Shown here: piece after piece, positions 42,309 to 51,400 of the stretch | Layout: each line of letters begins with the position of its first letter | Numbering within the stretch: position 1 is the first letter of the stretch | Origin: Mycobacterium sp. DL440 | Lineage (GTDB): Bacteria > Actinomycetota > Actinomycetes > Mycobacteriales > Mycobacteriaceae | Direction: 5' to 3' | Length of the DNA: 64,000 bases | Assembly: GCF_011745145.1 (NCBI RefSeq) | Contig: NZ_CP050191.1 | Coordinates: 4,721,333 to 4,785,332, forward strand | Position numbers and translations under genes: made by a program | Notes under the pieces: model-generated | The model's database searches: none | The model's input: the letters and a program-made list of their open reading frames with translations, nothing else | What the model was told of the DNA's origin: nothing

Positions 42309-43262
42309 CTAGTCCCCATCTCCCCCACTGGCCGCCGCAGCACCGCCGCCATCCGCCGTCGATGCAGCACTGCTGCGCGCCGCAGCTCTACCCCGCACGC
42401 CGCCGGTGACGGCGGTGGGCACCGATCCAAGGACTGAAACGGGATCGATGGCCTGACCGGTGGCAAGTGCTCCTGTCACCTTCTTGGACATACCCGCGAC
42501 ATACCCGACCGCCGCGCCTTTAACCGCCGAATTGCCCAGTGCGCGCTGGCCATAGATGCTGACGGTGCCCTGGGTGGCACCGCCGGCCAGGTTCGCGAGG
42601 GCGACGACTCCGAGCCGGTCCCAGTCCACCCCGCTCTGATGCCCCTTGGACCGTTGGATTTCCTGAATGAACAGTTCCTGACCCAGAGCTTCGGCCGCCT
42701 CGACGCCGGACTTCTTGATGATGCGGTGCACCGTCGTCTTCGTCATCGCCTTGCCCAGGTCGGTCATGACATCTTTGAGCAGCACCGACACTATCCGCTG
42801 GATCGCGGCGGAGGTCGTCACTTCAATGAGGGGTATCTCGGCCGCCGATGCACCAAACGTCACCGAGGTCTGAGCCAGTGCCCAGGAGATCTCGAACGCG
42901 GCGATCGCCAGAGACGTCAAGATCTGCAACTTGGCGTATTCGATGTTCTTGCCGGTGCTTTCGGCAAGAGTGCCCAGTGCCGCCATCGCCTCGGCGAGTT
43001 TGTCGACCGAGGCGTCCCCGTCGAACAACAACGCGAACTGGCCGTCAGCGGCCCCGGCCGTCACGCCCTGCAGCACGGAACTCGTACTCGAACGCATCCG
43101 GTTCAGTTCGGGGATGAGCCCCGTCAATTGTTCGGCGCGATCACCCCATTCACCGCCAATGCGGTACATGGCGTCCTCGTCGCCCTTGGGCCATTGCGAG
43201 CCGACCAGGTACGACACCCACTGTAAGGGGCCGGGGATCTGCAGGGTCACTCGATCCCCCAT
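42309..43262 (-). CDS. Stand-alone CpnT-like N-terminal (WXG100-type) domain protein without toxin
   Basis: A 317-residue protein from the ATG preceded by GGAAG. It aligns over its length with residues 1-310 of the giant protein: LQWVSYLVGSQWPKGDE vs YQWVSYLAGGEWPQGSE, QFALLFDGDASVDKLAEAMAALG vs QFAMLFDGDYTVEKLAQGIAGMG, and YAKLQILTSLAIAAFEISWALAQ vs YSKLSIIVGLILAAAEISYSLSM. Like CpnT-type N-terminal regions it has a helical WXG-type part, hydrophobic helices and a Gly/Ala-rich end. It stops exactly where a toxin would begin, in a Ala/Ser/Gly tail. It may be a free export or channel module, or an orphan left by deletion. Confidence 0.75.
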   Translation of the reverse strand: MGDRVTLQIPGPLQWVSYLVGSQWPKGDEDAMYRIGGEWGDRAEQLTGLIPELNRMRSSTSSVLQGVTAGAADGQFALLFDGDASVDKLAEAMAALGTLAESTGKNIEYAKLQILTSLAIAAFEISWALAQTSVTFGASAAEIPLIEVTTSAAIQRIVSVLLKDVMTDLGKAMTKTTVHRIIKKSGVEAAEALGQELFIQEIQRSKGHQSGVDWDRLGVVALANLAGGATQGTVSIYGQRALGNSAVKGAAVGYVAGMSKKVTGALATGQAIDPVSVLGSVPTAVTGGVRGRAAARSSAASTADGGGAAAASGGDGD

Positions 43263-43366
43263 CGACGAAAACTTCCGTGCAGCATGGCAATTCACGTTAT
43301 TGCGCGTTACCGCAGTCCGCCACGTCAGACGGCCTTGTTCGCCGAGAGTTCAGCTACCCGCCAGTT

Positions 43367-44905
43367 CTAGGTCAGCAGACCCGCCAAGCTCAGCTGGTTG
43401 GCCGCGGCGTACACCTGTGCGTCGGGGCGGTCGTCGAACAATGCTGCTACGTCGTCGACTGTGGCGGCGCCCTCGGTGGCCACCTCCAACAGGGCCTGGC
43501 ACCGATCGAGCGTGGCCCCCCCGGTCTGGTCTGCCATCGCGGCGACCGTGGCCTCGGGTGTCCAGATAGCCGGAACCGGTAGATCGAGTTCACCGGAGGT
43601 GTCGGCAGCCCCCCGATACCACTGACCGTTCGCCCACCAGAAGCAGAAACTCAGCAACCCGTTGCGATTTCGAGTGTTCAGCACCGAGTCGTTGACCCAT
43701 GCGGGCGCTCCCCCGTAGAGATCGGGCAGCGGTCCACCACGGTTGTAGGCAGCGTCGAGTAACTCCGAGTTCCATTTTCCACCGGAGAGCACCGCGCGGT
43801 CCCCCGGCAGCAGGAACAGTGTCGACCCGCTGCGGCGATCGCTCTCGAACCAGGCGTAGCCGGGGTAGATGCGTGGACCCCAGCCCGATCCGGTGCCGAC
43901 GTAGGCGGCCGACAGCACCGCCCAGCACGCCAGCAGGTCGGTGAGCGGCGGGATCTGGTCGGTGGCGACGGCGGTGCGGCCGGCGGCCTGGTCGGCGGCC
44001 GCGGCGGCGGCTGCTCGGGCGGCATCGCGTCCCTGCGCGTCGGGCCCGGCGGTGTACCCGGCGAGCCACACCGGCACCTGCGTGCGCGGGTAGGTGTCGA
44101 GGTCGTTGCGGTAGTGCTCGGCCGCCACGATCTGATCGTCCGGGAACGGCTCGTCACCGTAGTCGTAGTCGACCGTCGCCTGACCGGTGTTGCTGACGTT
44201 CAACAGCAGCCGCCACCACGGCCCGGCACTCATGCGGGCCGCGACCTCTCGCTGTTCACGCACCAGGTCGGCGATCGACTGCGGCACCGGGACCAGGCCA
44301 GTGCGGTCCTGGGCCCAGAACTGCAGCTGGGCGATCTGGGAGGTGACAGTGAAGGCGAACACCGCGGAGAACTCGTCCCAGCCTTCTGGGCCGAGCTGAG
44401 CCAGCTGCTGCACGATCGAGTCGATGAGACGGGAAGCCTCCGCGGCCGTCGCGGCGTCCGCGCTGGACGGTGCGTCGCCCACCGGCGCCGGCGGCTCGTC
44501 GACGATCGTGAAGTCGGCGATTGCGGACGGGTCGTCGGCGGCGGCCAGCCGGAACTGCTTCTCGAACTCGGCCATGAACGCCGCCTCATCGGAGGCTGCG
44601 CCGCCCGACTGCGCATTGCCGCCGTGCTGAACGGCAGGTTCCTGCGCGCTGAACTGGTCGCGCGCCTGTTGCGGCGGGATCGACGACGACACCTCTTCGA
44701 TGCGCCCGGAATCGCCCACCAGGAAGATCGACCGTCCGACCGGGATGTCGAGGAACGCCATCGGATCGGTGTCGTCGATCTCAACCGGCGCGTAAACACT
44801 CCAGCCCCGGTCGAAACGATCGGCTGCCAGACCTGCGGTCGGATAGTCGAGCCCTCTGGACCTGATCCAATCGGTGACCAAGGAGATTGCCTGTGCGGCT
44901 TCCAT
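43367..44905 (-). CDS. Large accessory or immunity candidate with YrhB-like N-terminus (512 aa)
   Basis: Starts MEAAQAISLVTDWIRSRGLD. The first 80 residues (RGWSVYAPVEIDDTDPMAFL, IPVGRSIFLVGDSGRIEEVSSS) resemble the YrhB/Imm35 immunity fold, which accompanies deamidase-type toxins in other actinobacteria. The middle (about 130-300) is helical with EASRLIDSIVQQLAQLGPEGWDEFSAVFAFTVT. The C-terminal part (about 300-512) has WGPRIYPGYAWFESDRRSGSTLFLLPGDRAVLSGGKWN and a terminal helical region with PEATVAAMADQTGG. The order resembles the uncharacterised CpnT-linked genes near Rv3899c-Rv3902c of M. tuberculosis, but I could not confirm this. Its position in the toxin operon argues for protection or secretion support. 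Confidence 0.5.
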   Translation of the reverse strand: MEAAQAISLVTDWIRSRGLDYPTAGLAADRFDRGWSVYAPVEIDDTDPMAFLDIPVGRSIFLVGDSGRIEEVSSSIPPQQARDQFSAQEPAVQHGGNAQSGGAASDEAAFMAEFEKQFRLAAADDPSAIADFTIVDEPPAPVGDAPSSADAATAAEASRLIDSIVQQLAQLGPEGWDEFSAVFAFTVTSQIAQLQFWAQDRTGLVPVPQSIADLVREQREVAARMSAGPWWRLLLNVSNTGQATVDYDYGDEPFPDDQIVAAEHYRNDLDTYPRTQVPVWLAGYTAGPDAQGRDAARAAAAAAADQAAGRTAVATDQIPPLTDLLACWAVLSAAYVGTGSGWGPRIYPGYAWFESDRRSGSTLFLLPGDRAVLSGGKWNSELLDAAYNRGGPLPDLYGGAPAWVNDSVLNTRNRNGLLSFCFWWANGQWYRGAADTSGELDLPVPAIWTPEATVAAMADQTGGATLDRCQALLEVATEGAATVDDVAALFDDRPDAQVYAAANQLSLAGLLT

Positions 44906-44909
44906 TGCC

Positions 44910-45146
44910 CTACCTTCCCAGCTTCTGCTGTTCGGCTTCGATTTCGTCGGCCAGTGCCGAGCGCTCGGCTTGGTGACGGGCCAGCAGCTCCGCACTGAAC
45001 GCCGTCCAGGCCGCCTCCTGCTCCGCCGTCATCTGAGTGCCTTGCACCTCGGATTCGACATCTGGGTGGATCTCCAGGAACTGGTTGAACAACGCACCCA
45101 TCTCCCGGCTGTGCTTGCGGTTGAGCTCAATTCGTCGCGGGTCCAT
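44910..45146 (-). CDS. Small charged helical protein in the toxin operon (78 aa)
   Basis: MDPRRIELNRKHSREMGALF, then FLEIHPDVESEVQGTQMTAEQEAAWTAFSAELLARHQAER. Entirely helical, rich in Glu, Arg and Gln, with no membrane segment. It lies 2 bases from the preceding gene and 4 bases from the next, so it is certainly in the operon. No family recognised; a toxin-binding chaperone or antidote is possible. Confidence 0.6.
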   Translation of the reverse strand: MDPRRIELNRKHSREMGALFNQFLEIHPDVESEVQGTQMTAEQEAAWTAFSAELLARHQAERSALADEIEAEQQKLGR

Positions 45147-45148
45147 GC

Positions 45149-45409
45149 CTACTCCTCGTCACCCTCGTACAGCGCCAACTGGTCGAAAACCACCAACGCC
45201 ACCCGGTCTGGGTCATCGGTCGGGTGCACCCTCAATGTGTGGTGCGGGTTCGGTGCGTCGTCGACGATGATCACGCTTTTTATCCCGGACGGGAGGTTGG
45301 CCGGCCAGTCGATCTCGTCGGTCGGCTCCTCCACCAGGACGTGCGCACGCTTGCCACGCAGCCCGGTCTGGTCGTAGCGCAGCGGCGTGGGCTTCGCCTG
45401 GTCGGTCAT
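45149..45409 (-). CDS. Small protein translationally coupled to the giant toxin gene (86 aa)
   Basis: Its ATG overlaps the stop of the giant gene (ATGA), so the two are translated in fixed order. The sequence alternates short strands (RAHVLVEEPTDEIDW, SGIKSVIIVDDAPNPHHTLRVHP, DRVALVVFDQLALYEGDEE) and is acidic, suggesting a compact beta-rich protein. Immunity genes typically occupy this place directly after a polymorphic toxin gene. No family recognised. Confidence 0.6.
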   Translation of the reverse strand: MTDQAKPTPLRYDQTGLRGKRAHVLVEEPTDEIDWPANLPSGIKSVIIVDDAPNPHHTLRVHPTDDPDRVALVVFDQLALYEGDEE

Positions 45410-48400
45410 GTGGTGTCCTCTTCCTGATCCTGTGGACGGTCGTCGCCGGGCCCTCTCATGGGCGGCAGATCGGGTGGATTGTCCGGATCGATCCCCAGGT
45501 CTGCGTTCACACTGCCACGGCTGCGGGTAGAGCTGGCAACGATGGCCTCGTAGATCTCATCTCCGACGCGCCCCTTGGCACGGTTCCGCTCCACGAGCTG
45601 ATCGAAGGTCGGATTCGGTTCGTTGGCGTTGAGCCATTCGGCCGCTTCCCGGTTCTCCATCAGTGAGCGGGTCCAGCTTCGGATGGTGGCACGCATCCCG
45701 TACATCGTCCTGGCGCGCTCCTCGGCACTGACGCCGTCACGCAGGAGCTGGTCCCGGAGTTCACGCATCCGCAACTCGAAGGTGGTGTAGACGGTGCGGG
45801 TCTCCTCATCGGACAGGGTCCCAGCGGCGTAATGGCTGTGGGTGGCGCCGTCGATGATCGCCTCAAAAACGGCATCGCCCGACAGTCCCTTTCGTTCGTA
45901 CCGGGCGACCAGGTCCTCGAACGACGGATTGCTCTCGTTGGCCGACAACCACTCAGCCGCCGGACGGTTCTCCATCAGCTCCCGGGTCCAGGACCGTAGC
46001 AAGCTGCGAAGCCCGGACAGTTGTCTGGCCCGGTCTTCGGCACTGAGACCGTCGCTGATCATCTGCTCGTTGAGCGCGCGCAGCCCGAGTTCGAATTGGG
46101 AGTACACCGCGCCGGTTTCGATGTCGGAAAGGCTTCCAAGGGCCAGTCGGCTGTGGATGGAGGTGTCGACGATCGCCTCATAGATCGCGTCTCCAGTGAG
46201 ACCGCGCTCGGCGTTGCGGCTAACCAGGTCCTCTAACGTCGGGTTGATTGTGTTGCGCAACAGGAACTCTGCGACGTTCTGGTTGCTCATGAGCTGATAC
46301 GTCCACGTGCGCAGCGAGTTCCGCAGTTCCGACAGCTGCCGGGCGCGTTCCTCGGCGCTGACGCCCTCGCGGATGAGTTGTTCGTTGAGCTCGCGCATCC
46401 GGAGTTCGCCGGCACTGAACAGGGTTGTGGCCTCGGTCATCGAGAGCGTGCCGGGAAGGTGTGCCGGCAGGCCGAGGCGGCCGAGCGGATCCACGTCGAC
46501 CGCGGTCCCCAGCCGCAGCGGGACGTCGTGCGGCGGATACCCCGCGTCGTCGTTGACGTCGAGGTGGCTGGCCGGGCCCGGCAGATACTTCACGTAGTAG
46601 AGCGAGGTGTCGTACAGCAGTTGCCGGCCCAGCTCTGGTTCGGCGGTCGTGGCGAGCATCGCGAGGTCGATCGGCTCGGGCAACCGCGGGTGACTGACTT
46701 CGAGTCGTGCCACGATGTCGTCGAGAACTGCCTGCGCCTCGGCACTGACCTCGTCACGCAGTTGGCGCGCGGCATCTTTGACTCCGTCAAGTGACTCCTG
46801 CAAGAGATCCGGGTCGGTGTCCCAGGTGAATCCACTACGCGCCCACGCGTTGCTGCCCTGCTCGTCGGACATCAACTCGATCCGGTCGACACCGGAACGC
46901 ACGTAGAACTGCTCCAGTTCCGACGTGAGTGCTTTCGAGAAACCCTTTCCGCGGTAGTCGGTGTTCTCGATTTTCACGACGACGTTCCTGACCACGAGGT
47001 TGCCGTCGCCATCGCGATAGAAGTTGCGCGTGATGAGACCAATTTCGGTATCGCCACTCCGGATCACGCCGTGAAGGTCGAAACCCTCACCGTCGATATT
47101 CTGTGCGGCTTGGAACTCCACCTGGTACGGCCCATACCTGCCGGACAGGTCCGCCGCAAGCTGGCGGGCCGATCCCATGTCAGCGCTGTCCAGCGCCTCG
47201 CCGAGCGGGTCGGCATAGCGTGTGTCCGCACGTCGCGTAAGGGGATCCTCAGCTCGATAGTCCTGTTGACTGGCCGCATCGGCGGCCCCCAGATACTTGA
47301 CCCCGCTCCAGTGGGTACCGGTCAGCAAATCGCGTCCGAGGTGAGGTTCCTCAGCCGTGGCCAACGCCGCAATGTCGATGGGCTCAGGCAGGTCTGGCCG
47401 GCGCGGATTCAGGCGCTGCACAAGGTCATCGAGGACCGCACGCCCCTCGGAACTGACCTGATCGCGCAACTGGAGAGCCGAATTCTTGACACTGTCGAGC
47501 GACGCCGTCAACTTCGCGGGATCGGGGTTCCAGGTGAAGCCTTGGCGCGCCCAGGCGTAGCCGCCGTCCTGTTCAGTGCGCAGCTCGATCCGGTCGACGC
47601 CCGATGCTACGTAATAACTTTCCAGTTGGGCTCGCACGGCCTTGGAGAAGCCCTTGCCACGGAAGTCCTTGTCAGGAATGTCGATCACGTTCTGATGAGC
47701 AACCAGTTCGCCCTCGCTGTCCCGGACGTAGGTCTGCTGGATGAACCCGACTTCCTCATCGCCGCTGAGGATCAGCCCGCCAACGATGACCTCGCCACTG
47801 CGCTCGTCGGCGACGGCCCGGAACATCTCGACGCGGTACGGGCCGTAAATGCCGGACAGATCCGCGGCGAGTTGCCGCACCTGTGCGGCATCGAGGTTGT
47901 CGACGACATCGCCCAAAGGTTGTGCGTAGCGGGCGTCGACACGACGGGTGGCCGGGTCCTGGGCGCGGTAGCCCTGTTGTCTTGCCGGGAAGTCACTGTC
48001 GGCCGGCGGGCCCTTGACATCGCCGACGGCATCAGCGGCGTCCAGCGAGATCTGCAGAGGCACGTCATAGCTGAGCCGGTGCACCGGCTCGCCGTTCTGG
48101 TCGAGGTAGCCGACGGCGGTGCGGTCCACCGCGCCTTCGCCCCAATGCGGTGGCCACGGCGAGTACTGCCTGGTGCGCGGGTCGTAGAGCTGAACCTGTT
48201 GGCCGTTGGTGACCGCAAGGTAGGCGTGCCCACCCGCGCGGCCGCCATCGGCTGCCCAGCGCGACACCACGATTGCCGAAGATCCGGCGGGCCTGCCCAA
48301 TAATTCGGTCTCGATGTCGTCGTAGGTAGCGAACTGTGAGCTCGACTGCGCCACCTGGAACAGGGCCCAGGCCGGCACGCCGGTGCTCGAGGGTGCAGCG

Positions 48401-51400
48401 GACAGATCGAAGCGCCCGGGATAGATCCTCGACAACTCGCCGGCCACGCCGTAAGCGCAGTTGTCGACGGCCCGGCTCGAAGGAGAGTCGTGCCCGAACA
48501 GGTTCTGGAGCCACCCCTTCAGTCCGGTGCGCGCGGGGGCGGCAGGTCCCGAGTCCAGGTACTTGACGTAGTGCACTCCGTTGCGACCGGGTACCGCCCC
48601 GGTGCCGTCCAGCAGGTCGCGGCCCAGTTTAGGTTCGGCGGTGGTGGCCAGATTCGCCAGGTCGATGGGTTCCGGCAGTCGGGGATTACTCGGATCCAGC
48701 TGTTGCACAACCTGATCCAGTAGCGCCTTGGCTTCGTCGCTGACGGTCTCACGCAGCTGGCCGGCCGACATCTTCACCCGGTCGAGCGATTCCTGCAGCT
48801 GACGGGTACCCGGATCCCAGGCGTAACCGCGCCTGGCCCAGGCATAGGCACCTTTGTCGTGCGTCGTCAGCTCGATACGGTCGACACCCGAGTGCACGTA
48901 GAAGCGCTCCAGCTCGGCGGTCAGGGCCTTGGAGAAGCCCTGACCGCGCAGGTTCTCGTCCTTGATCACCACGCCCGTGTGATAAGCGACAAGATTGCCG
49001 TCAGCATCCCTGGAGAACGACCGCTGGATGGCCCCGATCCTGGTGTCGCCGTTGAAGATCCTCCCGGTCAGAAGAACCTCGTCCGTCAGGCTCTCTGCGT
49101 GCAGCTCGATCCGGTAGGGACCGTACCTACCGGACAGGTCCTCGGCGAGCTGACGGACCCGGGCATGATCAGACGCGTTGTCGACCACGTCGCCCAGGGG
49201 CTCGGCGTAGCGGGTGTCCACCACCCGCGTGGCCGGGTCCTGTGCACGGTATTCCGCCTGGCGCAGGAGGAACTCCGAATTACTCTGCGGGCCTTGAACG
49301 TTGCCGACAGCATCGGCGGCGTCGAGCTGCAGCGGCACGTCGACGGTCATCGGCCCGAGCGGGTCACCGTTGGTGCGCAGATAGCCGACGGCGGTCTGGT
49401 CCACCGCGGGCTGCCCCCAGTGCGGTGGCCAGCCCGAGTACTGGCGAGTGTGCGGGTCGTACAGCTGCACCTGACCGTTGACCTTGACGGCCAGGTAGGC
49501 GTGACCACCCTGTCGCCCGCCTGCCCACTGCGACGTCACCACGGCCACCCTCAGCGAGGGATCGCCCAGCAACGTCGCCTCGATCTCGTCGTACGTTGCG
49601 AACCGTGCATCGGAGCCAACCGCCTGGAACAACGCCCGCGCCGGCACACCGCGGCGCGACAGCCTGGCATCCAACCCGAACTTCCGGCCCTCGAACAACG
49701 AGGACAACTCCTCGGCGACCGTGACCGCACAGTTGGGAGGCCGGCGCCACAGGGCATTCCAGAATCGGCGGCCGCCCACGCGATCTCCGGCGGGTTCGAC
49801 GGTGCGCAGCAACGGCGCGCGCCGACTCCGGCCCAACTCGGTGCGGTGCTGCTCGGTGGTGACGGCATCGGTACGCCCGGCAGCAATGCGACCCAGGTTT
49901 GTCGTCGCTTCCGTGTTCAGGAAATAAGCGTGACGAGTGCCACCGGTGAGCAGGCGGTTCATGGCGGTCGGCGGTTCGGCGGTGACCCGCACGGCGCCGA
50001 AAGATTGCATCGCCGGGTCGGTGCCGAGACCGATACCGAGGATCCGGCCGTTGGAGCCGGCGGTGCGCCCGCCCAGCGCGGTGACCACATCGCGGGATGA
50101 CGACGCGGCGAAGACGTTCTCGGCACCGACGCCGAACTCACCGGCGGTACGCACCGGGCCTGCTCCGGGCGAGCCGACCAGGGTCACGGTGCGGACCTGA
50201 CCGGCGAATCTGCCGTCCCGACCGGCGTATCCGGTGGTGGTCGACCCGTAGGAGTAGCCGAAGACATGGTTGCCGGTGAAGTGGCTGCCGTCGCCGGCGA
50301 GGGTGTCCCGGGCGGCGTTGAATGCCCTGATGTCGCTGTAGAGGATGTCGCCGCCGGTGCGGGCCATACCGTGCCCGGCGGCACGGACGATGTTCCAGCC
50401 GCTCGGGGCGTCGTATCCGACCCAGGCGATCGAGGCCGCCGACAATCCCGGGTTCTCCTGCTGCACGGCCTGCAGGTGATTGAGTGCGGATGTGGTGTTG
50501 AAGCCGAGCAGCGCATCCACCGTGGTGCCGACGCCCGGCACGTGCCAGGACACCGAGTCTGCGGTGTACGGGTCGGCGCCGTAGCTGAGCACAGCGCGCC
50601 CGTCGCCACCGAATTCTGATACATCGAACGCCAAAAGCATCGGAGGTGTCAGCCCGGCCCGTACCGCATCGCCATCCGCCTTGCGTATCGCGAGATCGAG
50701 TTTGTCCATCCGGCGCAGGAATTTCCGCTCGGCACGGGTCGGCCGCTCACCGCGATCCACCTTCGACTGAACGGCATCGGCTTGGTCGCGCAGTTGCCGC
50801 CGCACATTGCGGTTCGCGCGGTCACGGTCTGCCGCATTGATACCTTCGGCGTTGCCGATGTGCTGCGGGTACGCCGCGATGAGGTCGTTGCGCTGCACGT
50901 CATTGAGTGCGGACCACCAGCGGGCGTTGTTTGCCGCACGCACCGACGCCTCCTCGGACGGTCCCATCGGGTTGCGCAGTTCGTCGGGTCGGACCGGCGG
51001 AATCCGCCGCAACAAAGCATCTTCGGCTTTCCGCTGGAGCGCCTCGCTTCGTTCTGGTTCTGTTGCAGTGCTGACCCTTTCGACTTCGGCAGAGCCCTGC
51101 CGGGTTGCCTTTTCCCCCACCAGCGCATCGGTGCGGCCCGGATGATCGGTGGCGATCCAGTCCACGCCGAGGTCGCGCGCGAACTGCACATCAGCTTCGC
51201 TGTTGACCGTCCAGCAATAGGTGGCCAGGCCCCGCGCCGCCGCCGCGACGACGAGTTCGGGGTTGCTCCGCAGGGTGGCGATCGACGGGCCGATCGCGGT
51301 GGCGCCGACCAGTCCGGCCAGATACCTGGCCGACGGACCCAACAGCACCGTGGGGAGGTTCGGGGCAGCCATCCGCACCCGTAGCAACGCGTCGGGGAAG

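Noticed and set aside
42309..43295. Upstream GTG start (11 extra residues) for the stand-alone channel-domain protein
   Set aside because: The ATG at 43262 has a GGAAG site at good spacing and matches the giant protein's N-terminus directly.
47071..50100. Plus-strand frames of about 410 codons inside the giant gene
   Set aside because: These are third-position GC shadows of the toxin frame, with no domain and with Arg/Val/Gly-biased composition.
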